Of a stretch of DNA of 19,994 nucleotides, positions 8,260 through 14,830 are shown in pieces. The DNA comes from Gammaproteobacteria bacterium (GTDB lineage: Bacteria; Pseudomonadota; Gammaproteobacteria; JAJDOJ01), in the NCBI GenBank assembly GCA_027030565.1, contig JALVEU010000384.1, forward strand, positions 1 through 19,994, read 5' to 3'. The notes below the pieces were generated by a model that did not search any database, was not told where the DNA came from, and was given only the letters and a program-made list of their open reading frames with translations. Position numbers and translations under genes: made by a program. Each line of letters opens with the position of its first letter. Position 1 is the first letter of the stretch.

Positions 8260-8300
8260 CGACGTGGGTTGCCCGCCGAACTGGCGGGCAACCCACGTCG
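8260..8300 (-). other. Long perfect hairpin between dsrA and dsrB
   Basis: An 18-base inverted repeat with no mismatch: arms 8260-8277 (core GACGTGGGTTGCCCGCC) and 8283-8300, with a five-base loop at 8278-8282. In the leftward transcript it starts nine bases after the dsrA stop codon and ends 40 bases before the dsrB start. There is no U-run after it, so it is unlikely to terminate transcription by the intrinsic route. Possible roles are protection of the dsrA 3' end, a pause or processing point, or a mobile palindrome. It leaves the dsrB Shine-Dalgarno outside the stem. Confidence 0.85.
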
Positions 8301-8309
8301 TGAAGGGCC

Positions 8310-9578
8310 TCAGCCGGCTGCCGCAGCCGCCTTTTCCTCGGCCTTGCGGCGGAACCACTTCTCGGCCTCCTCGTCCCAGCCATCCATGCGGACGTAGGAG
8401 ATGTTGCGGGGCTCCACCACCATGTTGGGATCGACGTCGACGCCGATGCCCTCGAGGAAGTTGGCCAGGCCGATGCGCTCGATCATCTCGCCGCAGCGCT
8501 CGTGCTCGAGGCCGTTCTCGGCCCAGAAGTCGATGACCTCCTCGGCCAGCTCCACCAGGCGCTCGTAGTCCTCGTCGGTGTCGAGCTTCATGAACGGCAC
8601 GATCACGGTGCCCATGAGGTCACCGATCTTCAACGTCCGCTTGCCGCCGATGAGGATCGTGGCACCCTTGTCGTCGCCCGGGGACAGGGCCTTGGGCATC
8701 ACGTTCAGGCAGTGCATGCAGCGCACGCAGTCGCGGTTGTTCACCTCCAGGGTGTCGTCCTCGCGCAACGCCAGGGCGTTGGTGGGACAGCGATTGACCA
8801 CGTTGTCGAGGATGTAGTCACGGCCCTTCTTGGCCACATACTCCTTGACCGCCTCCTGGTCGACCTTCATGTCGTCGCGCCAGGTACCGATGATGGCGAA
8901 ATCCGAGCGCTCGATGGAGTTCATGCAGTCGTTGGGGCAGCCTGAGACCTTGAACTTGAACTTGTACGGCAGGGCCGGACGATGCACGTCGTCGGTGAAG
9001 TTATTGAGCAGGGTGCGATGGACACGCATCTCGTCCAGGCAGGACTGCTCGCAACGCGCGGCGCCCACACAGGACATGCCGGTCCGCACACAAGGGCCGG
9101 CACCACCCAGATCCCAGCCGTACTCGTTGATCTCGTCGAAGAAGTGCTGGGTATTGTCGGTGTCGGTACCGATGAACATGATGTTGCCGGTCTGGCCATG
9201 GAAGGTGATGAGGCCCGATCCCCATTTCTCCCAGCTCTCGGCCAGCTGGCGGAGCATGTCGGTGGTGTAGTAGTTGCCTGCCGGCGGCTGCACACGTAAC
9301 GTGTGGAACTCCTTGGACTCGGGGAAGGCGTGACCGACCTCGGAGAAGCGCGGAATGATGCCGCTGCCGTAACCGAACACCGAGACGGTACCCCCCTTCC
9401 AGTAGCCCTTGCGGGTCTCGTAGGAGTGCTCAAGCTGCCCCAGCAGGCTGTTGGCCATCCCTTTGATGCGCTCGTCGGGATGCTGGTCCCGCAAGCGCTT
9501 GATGCCGGAAATGAAGCTCGGCCAGGGACCCTTCTCCAGCTCGTCGAGCATCGGCGTCTCGTAGTGTTTGTTAGCCAT
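8310..9578 (-). CDS. dsrA: DsrA, alpha subunit of reverse dissimilatory sulfite reductase
   Basis: A 422-residue sulfite reductase alpha subunit. The coupled siroheme-[4Fe-4S] site is complete: C170-x5-C176 (CVGAARC) and C214-x3-C218 (CPNDC). The ferredoxin insertion carries C264, C284, C287 and C290 (CVRCMHC). Basic residues that would bind sulfite and siroheme are present around RVQPPAGNYY and in the MRVHRTLLNN region. The C-terminal tail is Ala- and Lys-rich. GAGGAG ten bases before the ATG at 9578 supports the start. It is the first gene of the leftward dsr operon, so its upstream region (9579-9835) should contain the sulfide-responsive promoter known from this pathway. Confidence 0.97.
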   Translation of the reverse strand: MANKHYETPMLDELEKGPWPSFISGIKRLRDQHPDERIKGMANSLLGQLEHSYETRKGYWKGGTVSVFGYGSGIIPRFSEVGHAFPESKEFHTLRVQPPAGNYYTTDMLRQLAESWEKWGSGLITFHGQTGNIMFIGTDTDNTQHFFDEINEYGWDLGGAGPCVRTGMSCVGAARCEQSCLDEMRVHRTLLNNFTDDVHRPALPYKFKFKVSGCPNDCMNSIERSDFAIIGTWRDDMKVDQEAVKEYVAKKGRDYILDNVVNRCPTNALALREDDTLEVNNRDCVRCMHCLNVMPKALSPGDDKGATILIGGKRTLKIGDLMGTVIVPFMKLDTDEDYERLVELAEEVIDFWAENGLEHERCGEMIERIGLANFLEGIGVDVDPNMVVEPRNISYVRMDGWDEEAEKWFRRKAEEKAAAAAG

Positions 9579-9690
9579 GCGCTCTCTCCTCAGAATTTGG
9601 GTGTCGTGTTGTCGGAATGACTCCAGCTGCCGTGTCGCCGCCCGTCAGCCCGGGCTCGGCCACCATCCGATCCGGTCGCCCACGTGTCGC

Positions 9691-9721
9691 AGGCCTACGA
9701 GCCGGGATGTGCCCGGCCTAC
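9691..9721 (-). repeat. REP-like palindrome 1
   Basis: On the minus strand the unit begins with the tetranucleotide GTAG and continues as a hairpin, GCCGGG-loop-CCCGGC (arms 9701-9706 and 9712-9717), followed by a second GTAGG. A GTAG head plus a short GC stem is the usual form of REP elements mobilized by RAYT (TnpA-REP) proteins. One copy alone is not proof; genome-wide copies would decide. Confidence 0.45.
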
Positions 9722-9734
9722 CGAAAACGAAAGT

Positions 9735-9766
9735 GTAGGTTCGCCTCCCGGCGAATTGCACCCTAC
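9735..9766 (-). repeat. REP-like palindrome 2
   Basis: Outer arms GTAGG (9735-9739) and CCTAC (9762-9766) enclose a perfect inner stem TTCGCC (9740-9745) / GGCGAA (9750-9755) with a four-base loop. On the minus strand it starts GTAGGGTGCAATTCGCC, a form that resembles widespread gammaproteobacterial GTAGGGTGCAAT palindromic repeats (recalled, not searched). It lies 13 bases from palindrome 1, in the same orientation, like a two-unit mosaic. Confidence 0.5.
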
Positions 9767-9835
9767 CTATGGGGTGGCGGCCTGTGACCGGTTTATCCCC
9801 TTTGGGGGGCATAGGCCCATAAGCCCGATTTATCG

Positions 9836-9863
9836 TTGGCTCGATGGGCCCGCGCAGTATACT
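9836..9863 (+). promoter_or_regulatory. Putative sigma-70 promoter for the rightward gene set
   Basis: TTGGCT (9836-9841) and TATACT (9858-9863) are separated by 16 bases. A transcript would start near 9870, about 30 bases before the ATG at 9902. A dyad CGATTTATCG directly abuts the -35 box and could be an operator. Confidence 0.4.
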
Positions 9864-9901
9864 GGAGCCGCCCATCCATGCTTGGTTTTGCAATAAATTC
9901 C

Positions 9902-10867
9902 ATGACTTCCCCTGCATCCACCGCCCGCCCGGTGCCGAGCCCCTTCGATCCCGACGATGCCGCCGGCTACGCACGTTGGCGGGAACGAAAGCTGGCCCTG
10001 GCGCCCACGGAGGCCGCCGAGCTGCGCGTGCCCGTCCGCGACCCCCGGGCACTGGATCCGGACGAACGGGCCGCCATCCTCGCCACTTGCCGTCGTGCCA
10101 ACATGGCCATCTACAGGGTCTCGGAACCCGATGACATGGACAGGGGAGCGCTCCTGGCCCTGGCGGGCCAGCTCGGGCTGAAGCGCTTCGACCGCAATCT
10201 CTGTGCGGACGAGGAAGCGATCAGCGCCCTGGAGGTGCGCAGCCACGGCCCGGCCGGCGAATACATCCCATATACCAACCGACGCCTGAGCTGGCACACG
10301 GATGGCTACTACAACGAGGAGGCGCGGCGGATCCGTGCCTTCCTGCTGCACTGCGTTCGACCGGCCGCCCAAGGTGGGGAGAACGAACTGCTGGATCCGG
10401 AGATCGCCTACATTTACCTGCGCGACGCCAACCCCGACTATGTGCGTGCGCTCATGGCCCCGGACGCCATGATCGTGCCCGCCAACGTGCGCAACGGCCG
10501 CGTAGTGCGGGCCGCGTTCGTGGGCCCGGTGCTGGGGATCGAACCCCGGACCGGGGACCTGTTCATGCGTTACACGGAGCGCAGCCGTTTCGTGCGTTGG
10601 CGCAACGATCGGACAACCCAGGCGGCCATCCGGTTTCTGGCCGAGATCCTGCGTTCGGATATACCGTATAAGGTACGTTACCGGCTGGCCCCGGGCGAAG
10701 GGTTGATCAACAACAACGTGCTGCATACGCGCAGCGCGTTCCAGGACCCCCCTCAGGGTCCCGGCCGCTTGTTGTTGCGCGCCCGGTCCTACGATCGGAT
10801 TGCGGGGACGGCGTTGAATCGACGTTTTTCAACCAAGGTCGAGATGGACGATGTTGTGGCTGAGTGA
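9902..10867 (+). CDS. TauD/TfdA-like Fe(II)/2-oxoglutarate-dependent dioxygenase
   Basis: A 321-residue protein with the iron-binding facial triad of the TauD/TfdA family: H132-x-D134 (WHTDG) and a distal H275 (NNNVLHTRSAF), followed by basic residues R289/R293 that would hold 2-oxoglutarate (GPGRLLLRARSYDR). Such enzymes are cytoplasmic and hydroxylate organic substrates, sometimes releasing sulfite from sulfonates. The substrate here cannot be named, and the sequence is not close to true taurine dioxygenase as far as I can tell. The ATG at 9902 lacks a clear Shine-Dalgarno. An in-frame ATG at 9878 has GGAG ten bases upstream and is an alternative, but it falls almost on the predicted transcript start. 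First gene of a set with the Cas6-like and DsrC-like genes. Confidence 0.75.
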   Translation: MTSPASTARPVPSPFDPDDAAGYARWRERKLALAPTEAAELRVPVRDPRALDPDERAAILATCRRANMAIYRVSEPDDMDRGALLALAGQLGLKRFDRNLCADEEAISALEVRSHGPAGEYIPYTNRRLSWHTDGYYNEEARRIRAFLLHCVRPAAQGGENELLDPEIAYIYLRDANPDYVRALMAPDAMIVPANVRNGRVVRAAFVGPVLGIEPRTGDLFMRYTERSRFVRWRNDRTTQAAIRFLAEILRSDIPYKVRYRLAPGEGLINNNVLHTRSAFQDPPQGPGRLLLRARSYDRIAGTALNRRFSTKVEMDDVVAE

Positions 10868-11042
10868 GATTCTCCTCCAGCACCACGAGCTGGAAACCTT
10901 CGAGGAGCTGGAGCACGTGGTCCGTGAACTCGGCCAGCGCGGCGAGCGGTTCCTTCGCATGGACGTCAAGCCGCAGTTCGAGGACACACCCGAGGATTGG
11001 GAAGACCGGCTGGAGGCTGCGTTCACGGCCGCCAAACGCTGA
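10851..11042 (+). CDS. Small acidic protein of unknown function (63 residues)
   Basis: The ATG at 10851 lies inside the last six codons of the dioxygenase gene in another reading frame (17-base overlap), which suggests translational coupling. GAG seven bases upstream is a weak ribosome-binding signal. The protein is rich in Glu, Arg and Leu (HHELETFEELEHVVRELG) and is probably mostly helical, with a PEDWEDRLEAAF segment near the end. It has no cysteines, signal peptide or membrane span. I do not recognise the family. It ends 16 bases before the Cas6-like gene, so it likely belongs to the same transcript. Real gene status rests on spacing, a credible amino-acid composition and position between two clear genes. 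Confidence 0.65.
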   Translation: MLWLSEILLQHHELETFEELEHVVRELGQRGERFLRMDVKPQFEDTPEDWEDRLEAAFTAAKR

Positions 11043-11058
11043 ACGGAGGCACCATACC

Positions 11059-11748
11059 GTGTACTGGCAGGAAGAGGACGACAAGGTCCATCCCCCGCAA
11101 GTCCCAGACGAGGTGGTGGACGTGAACTTCAAGGTCGCCTGCCGGGCCCTGCCCCTGGACCACGCCCACGCCCTGTCTGAGGCGGTGCTGGCCGTCTTGC
11201 CCTGGCTACACGACGAACCCCTGGCAGCAGTGCACCTGATCCATGGGGCCGAGTCGGGTAACGGCTGGCTCCGACCCGAAGATCCGGATGCGTTGCTCTA
11301 TCCCTCGCGGCGCACCCGCTTCACCCTGCGCGTGCCCCGGCACCGCGTGGCCCAGGTCCAGGAGCTGGCCGGGCACACGCTGGACGTGGGGGGATATCCG
11401 TTGACTCTGCGCGAGCCTCACGTGCGCGAGCTCTCCCCCTTGACCACCGTGTTCTCCCGCCACGTGGTCAGTGATCAAGAGCATGAGGCCGCCTTCCTGG
11501 ATGCCATGGCCGCGCAGCTCCGCGAGGGGCTGGACATCCGCGTGCGCAAGATGGTGGCCGGACGTGCGCACCACCACCGTTTCCCAGAAGGCACGGTGCG
11601 CACGCGCAGCCTCATGATCGACGGCCTGCGCGTCGAGGAGTCGGTACGCCTGCAGCAGCACGGCCTCGGCCCGGGGCGCCTGCAGGGGTTCGGGATCTTC
11701 CTGCCCCACAAGGCGGTTGGAGGCAGTCGCCCGGATTCCGGAAAATGA
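11059..11748 (+). CDS. Cas6-like protein (Cmx6-type resemblance), no CRISPR nearby
   Basis: A 229-residue protein from a GTG at 11059 with GGAGG nine bases upstream. Two stretches look like the repeated ferredoxin-like (RAMP) fold of Cas6 RNA endonucleases: an N-terminal half including RRTRFTLRVPRHRVAQVQEL, then the ELSPLTTVFSRHVV joint. The C-terminal half ends in a glycine-rich loop, HGLGPGRLQGFGIFLPHK (201-218), as in the G-loop of Cas6. I recall such proteins being annotated as type I-MYXAN Cas6/Cmx6 in CRISPR-free sulfur bacteria; I could not search. Several histidines (H171-H173) could be catalytic but this is unproven. No cas genes or repeat arrays lie in the window, so it probably binds or cuts another RNA. 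The neighbours are a dioxygenase-like gene and a DsrC paralog. Confidence 0.6.
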   Translation: MYWQEEDDKVHPPQVPDEVVDVNFKVACRALPLDHAHALSEAVLAVLPWLHDEPLAAVHLIHGAESGNGWLRPEDPDALLYPSRRTRFTLRVPRHRVAQVQELAGHTLDVGGYPLTLREPHVRELSPLTTVFSRHVVSDQEHEAAFLDAMAAQLREGLDIRVRKMVAGRAHHHRFPEGTVRTRSLMIDGLRVEESVRLQQHGLGPGRLQGFGIFLPHKAVGGSRPDSGK

Positions 11749-11794
11749 CCCACACTCGTTTTCTTTCAGGTGCAACACCCATGAGGAGCGCGAA

Positions 11795-12133
11795 ATGGCT
11801 TTGATGGTCGATGGCAAGGAGATCCCCACCGACGAGAAGGGCTATCTGTTGAACACCGCCGACTGGAACGAACGGGTCGCCGAGGCGATCGCCGCAGCCG
11901 AAGGATTGGAGCTCACCCAAGAGCACTGGGATCTCATCAACTGGCTGCGTGACGAGTACTTCAACAACAATCAGAACCAGCCCAACACGCGGGCCATGGT
12001 CAAAGAGATGAGCCAGCGCTGGGGCCGCAAGATCTCGGCCAAGGACCTCTACGCCCTGTTCCCCCGTGACCCGAGCAAGCAGGGACCGCGGGTCGCCGGA
12101 CTGCCCGAAACCCGGCGCAAGGGGGGCTATTGA
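11795..12133 (+). CDS. DsrC/TusE-family paralog lacking both C-terminal cysteines (RspA-like)
   Basis: A 112-residue protein that aligns along its whole length with the dsrC product of this window (MALMVDGKEIPTDEKGYL against MALEVNGKVIETDEEGYL, shared ELTQEHWDLINWLRDEY and LYALFP-type segments). It has no cysteine at all: the penultimate residue is Gly (KGGY end) and the upstream position (KQGPRVAGLP) is Gly-Pro instead of Ala-Cys. It also lacks the short insertion before the LYxLFP motif that true DsrC carries. It therefore cannot carry sulfur as DsrC does. Cysteine-less DsrC relatives were named RspA and suggested to be regulatory. GAGGAG six bases before the ATG supports the start. It may bind DsrEFH, DsrAB or nucleic acid; this is inference. 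Confidence 0.88.
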   Translation: MALMVDGKEIPTDEKGYLLNTADWNERVAEAIAAAEGLELTQEHWDLINWLRDEYFNNNQNQPNTRAMVKEMSQRWGRKISAKDLYALFPRDPSKQGPRVAGLPETRRKGGY

Positions 12134-12236
12134 GCAACGCTGCTACCCAATCGGGAATAGAGACGCACGGCGGGACGGTGGCTATATTTTTGCGACCTGA
12201 TTTCCCGGATCGAGTCTCAGTCAACGAGGATCCAAG

Positions 12237-12440
12237 ATGAGCGACAGACAGGCACTGATCAAGGAGCTGCTGGAGTTGCAGCGCAAGTTCATCGAATACG
12301 ATCATGAGCACGGGGTCACGCCCGAGGAATATTTCGTCCCCTCTGAGGACCATCCGCTGCACGGCTTCCGGCAGCGTTACAACGAGCTCGCCATGAAGCT
12401 GGTGCAGCAGGCCCATCAGGACGTAGGATCCCATCCCTGA
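12237..12440 (+). CDS. Small conserved-looking protein of unknown function (67 residues)
   Basis: The ATG at 12237 has GAGGA six bases upstream. The protein (MSDRQALIKELLELQRKFIEYDHEHGV start) is charged and probably made of two helices separated by a Pro-rich turn (TPEEYFVPSEDHP). It contains no cysteine and no membrane segment. I do not recognise the family. It follows the DsrC paralog by 103 bases, a gap with an AT-rich TATATT hexamer at 12183-12188 that could be a -10 box, though the matching -35 is poor. It may be transcribed both from that point and by read-through. It ends just before a strong terminator. Confidence 0.75.
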   Translation: MSDRQALIKELLELQRKFIEYDHEHGVTPEEYFVPSEDHPLHGFRQRYNELAMKLVQQAHQDVGSHP

Positions 12441-12463
12441 GCCTGCCGCACCCGTTGTGAACC

Positions 12464-12495
12464 CGAGAAAGGCCGCGAATGCGCGGCCTTTCTCG
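12464..12495. terminator. Bidirectional intrinsic terminator
   Basis: A perfect 14-base stem, CGAGAAAGGCCGCG (12464-12477) with its complement (12482-12495), and a four-base loop. The A-run on the left arm and T-run on the right arm suit termination in both directions. It lies between the convergent 67-residue gene and the S24-like gene. Confidence 0.85.
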
Positions 12496-12504
12496 TGCAT
12501 GACC

Positions 12505-12819
12505 TCAGAGATAGTGCTTGCGGTCTCGGCGCCGCCGGCCGGCCTTTTGCACCACGACCCCTTTGACCGCCTCCAGTCCAGGGATCTCCACGGTTTCATA
12601 GGCATTGTTGAGCGGCTTGAGGAAATACCGCCCGTTCTCGATGACGAGCTGCCGGAAGATGTATTCCTCGTCCACCACGGCCAGCACGTAAGAGCCGTTC
12701 TTGACCACTCCGTCGGCCTCGATGACGATGATGCACCCGTCCTGAAACTCGGGCTCCATGCTGTCACCGAGCACCCGTAGGGCGAACGGCTCGCTGCCGG
12801 CACAACCTCCGATATCCAT
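12505..12819 (-). CDS. Stand-alone S24/LexA-like peptidase domain, probably inactive or atypical
   Basis: A 104-residue protein from an ATG at 12819 (AGAGG eight bases upstream; an in-frame GTG at 12828 would leave no spacing). It consists almost only of the LexA/UmuD-type domain: RVLGDSMEPEFQDG carries the Ser20 nucleophile motif, and a beta-rich region follows. The residue in the position of the LexA catalytic Lys (about 36 residues later, EYIFRQL against the usual TVKRL) is Arg56, so the Ser-Lys dyad appears broken. A CAGS sequence just before the core recalls the Ala-Gly self-cleavage site. There is no helix-turn-helix domain. The C-terminus is strongly basic (GRRRRDRKHYL). Its role is unknown; it could be a binding partner of a repressor or polymerase. 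Confidence 0.75.
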   Translation of the reverse strand: MDIGGCAGSEPFALRVLGDSMEPEFQDGCIIVIEADGVVKNGSYVLAVVDEEYIFRQLVIENGRYFLKPLNNAYETVEIPGLEAVKGVVVQKAGRRRRDRKHYL

Positions 12820-12885
12820 GACGGTCACCTCTCTTCGACGCGCAGGTCCTTACGCCTTGGAGACGCCACACACCTCTCCCGAGCC

Positions 12886-12913
12886 ACTATAGCGAGTGCG
12901 GAAGCAGGCTCAA
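12886..12913 (-). promoter_or_regulatory. Putative promoter for the S24-like gene
   Basis: On the minus strand, TTGAGC (12908-12913) and TATAGT (12886-12891) are 16 bases apart. The -35 box overlaps the stop codon of the upstream ABC transporter gene. A transcript would have a leader of about 60 bases. Confidence 0.4.
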
Positions 12914-14736
12914 AATTGCACACCCAGCATCTGGGCTTCCCCCTCCAGCTCCCGCTCCTCCTGCTGCAGGGCCCAAAGACCGGCATACAGGCCACCGGCC
13001 TCGAGCAATTCCGCGTGCGTCCCCTGCTCCACGATGCGCCCCTGATCCAAGACCAGGATCCGGTCCGCATCGACGATGGTGGACAGCCGGTGGGCGATGA
13101 CCAGCGTCGTGGTACGGGCCGAGACCTGCCGCAGGGCGGCAAGGATGGATTGCTCGGTGCGTGAATCCAGGCTGGAGGTGGCCTCGTCGAAAACGAGGAT
13201 CGGCGGGCGCTTGAGGATGACCCGGGCGATGGCCACCCGCTGCTTCTCCCCACCCGAGAGCTTCAGGCCTCGCTCACCCACCACCGTGTCATAGCCCTGC
13301 GGCAGTGAAGCGATGAACCCGTGCAGATCCGCGAGCCGTGCCGCTTCCACCACCTCCTCCCGTGTGGCCGTGGGGCGTGCATAGGCGATGTTGTAGTAGA
13401 TCGTGTCGTTGAACAGCACGGTATCCTGGGGGACGATGCCGATGGCCCGGCGCAGGCTTTCCTGGGTCACATCACGGATGTCTTGGCCGTCGATGCGAAT
13501 CGCCCCTGCATCGACATCGAAGAATCGAAACAGCAGGCGCGCCAGCGTGGACTTGCCGGCCCCGGAGGGACCCACCACCGCGACCCGCCGACCGGCCGGG
13601 ATGCAAAAATTCACGCCCCGCAGGATCCTGCGCCCGGGCTGGTAGCCGAATACCACATCCTCGAACCGCACTTCGGCCCGCGTGACCTCGAGGGGTCGTG
13701 CATCGGGCCGGTCCCGGATCTCGGGTTGTCGGTCCAGCAACTGGAAGACCTGCAACATGTCGGCGAGCGCATAGTTGAGCGAACGGTAGATGACGCCGAG
13801 AAAGTTCAGCGGCAGAAACAACTGCAGCATCATGGTGTTGACCAGCACCAGATCACCCAGGCTCATCCGCCCGGCCGCCACGCCGCGGGCGGCCAGCACC
13901 ATGATCCCGGTGACGCCGGCGGCGATGATGAGGCCCTGCCCTGCATTCAGCATCGACATGGTCGCCTGGCTCTTGACCGCCGCATCCTCCCAGTCGCGCA
14001 GGGTGCGGTCGTAGCGCTGAACCTCGAAACGTTCGTTGTTGAAATACTTGACGGTTTCGTAGTTGAGCAAGCTGTCCACGGCCTGGCCGTTGGCACGGGA
14101 ATCCAGGGCGTTCATGGTGTGTCGGAAATGCATGCGCCAGTTGGTGACGGCCAGCGTGAAGGCCACATAGATCCCCACGGTCAACAAAGTAACCAGGGCA
14201 AAGGTCCAGGCATACTGATGCAGCAGGACGAAGGCCACCAGGGCCAGCTCGGCGATCGTGGGCAGGATGTTGAAGACCAGGTAGTTGAGGATGGAGCTGA
14301 TGCTACGGGCACCCCGGTCCAGATCGCGCGAGATGGCGCCTGTGCGCCGCTCCAGGTGATACCGCAGGGACAGTTCGTGCAAGTGTTCCAACACCTGCAC
14401 CGAGAGCTGATGCATGGCCGCGTAGCGCACGCGCGCGAACAGCGTATCGCGCAGTTCACTGAACAACGACATGGCCACGCGCAACATCCCGTAGCCGGCT
14501 AGCAGCCCCAAAGGCACCACGAGGACTGCATGCCGGGAGGCATCCAGCGCGTCAACGATCTGCTTGAGCACCAGCGGCGCGCCTACGGTGGCCAGCTTGG
14601 CCAGGATCAGACACGACAGGGCCACCAGGACGCGTCCCCGATAGCGCCACAGATAAGGGCCCATGCGACGCAGGTTGCGCAGGTCCGAGGCGGTGATGTG
14701 GGGCTGCTCGGTACGGGAGGAAACGCCGTGGACCAT
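12910..14736 (-). CDS. Atm1-type ABC exporter (permease fused to ATPase)
   Basis: A 608-residue half-transporter with about six membrane spans (residues 35-315) and a C-terminal ATPase: Walker A GPSGAGKS (389-396), signature LSGGE (493-497), Walker B with FDEAT (516-520) and the H-loop His549. The TGAISRDLDRGARSI stretch (132-146) and KYFNNE (230-235) are marks of the Atm1/ABCB7/HMT1 family, which exports glutathione-linked sulfur species or metal conjugates. It works as a homodimer in the inner membrane. Next to a sulfur oxidation operon, export of glutathione persulfide or heavy metal adducts is a natural guess, but is inference. The ATG at 14736 lacks a clear Shine-Dalgarno. It is separated by 94 bases from the sulfotransferase gene upstream, a gap with a weak imperfect hairpin (14751-14775). 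Confidence 0.88.
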   Translation of the reverse strand: MVHGVSSRTEQPHITASDLRNLRRMGPYLWRYRGRVLVALSCLILAKLATVGAPLVLKQIVDALDASRHAVLVVPLGLLAGYGMLRVAMSLFSELRDTLFARVRYAAMHQLSVQVLEHLHELSLRYHLERRTGAISRDLDRGARSISSILNYLVFNILPTIAELALVAFVLLHQYAWTFALVTLLTVGIYVAFTLAVTNWRMHFRHTMNALDSRANGQAVDSLLNYETVKYFNNERFEVQRYDRTLRDWEDAAVKSQATMSMLNAGQGLIIAAGVTGIMVLAARGVAAGRMSLGDLVLVNTMMLQLFLPLNFLGVIYRSLNYALADMLQVFQLLDRQPEIRDRPDARPLEVTRAEVRFEDVVFGYQPGRRILRGVNFCIPAGRRVAVVGPSGAGKSTLARLLFRFFDVDAGAIRIDGQDIRDVTQESLRRAIGIVPQDTVLFNDTIYYNIAYARPTATREEVVEAARLADLHGFIASLPQGYDTVVGERGLKLSGGEKQRVAIARVILKRPPILVFDEATSSLDSRTEQSILAALRQVSARTTTLVIAHRLSTIVDADRILVLDQGRIVEQGTHAELLEAGGLYAGLWALQQEERELEGEAQMLGVQF

Positions 14737-14830
14737 GATCGGGATTCAGAGGACAAAAGAAGAATTTTGCTGTCCCCGATGGAAGGACACAAATGCCCCA
14801 GCGAAACGCCCGGAGCGTGCCTGCAGCTCT

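Larger units (their letters stand above)
9579..9901. promoter_or_regulatory. Divergent control region between the dsr operon and the rightward gene set
   Basis: This 323-base stretch contains no convincing gene. From left to right it has a 10-base palindrome AGCCCGGGCT (9647-9656), two REP-like hairpins (9691-9721 and 9735-9766), an imperfect dyad with GGGC/GCCC ends (9807-9826), a 10-base dyad CGATTTATCG (9826-9835), and a promoter-like pair for the rightward genes (9836-9863). I could not pick out a sigma-70 promoter with good matches for the leftward dsrA side. Binding of a regulator is inference. Confidence 0.55.

Noticed and set aside
8260..8300. Rho-independent terminator between dsrA and dsrB
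   Set aside because: No U-run follows the hairpin in the leftward direction, and dsrB must be transcribed with dsrA.
13321..14502. A 393-codon plus-strand frame opposite the ABC exporter
   Set aside because: Rich in Gln, His and Asp with no motif; the minus-strand gene has all ABC ATPase motifs.
14751..14775. Possible terminator hairpin between the sulfotransferase and ABC exporter genes
   Set aside because: The stem (GGACA plus AAA/TTT) is broken by a bulge and is not followed by a U-run; too weak to call.
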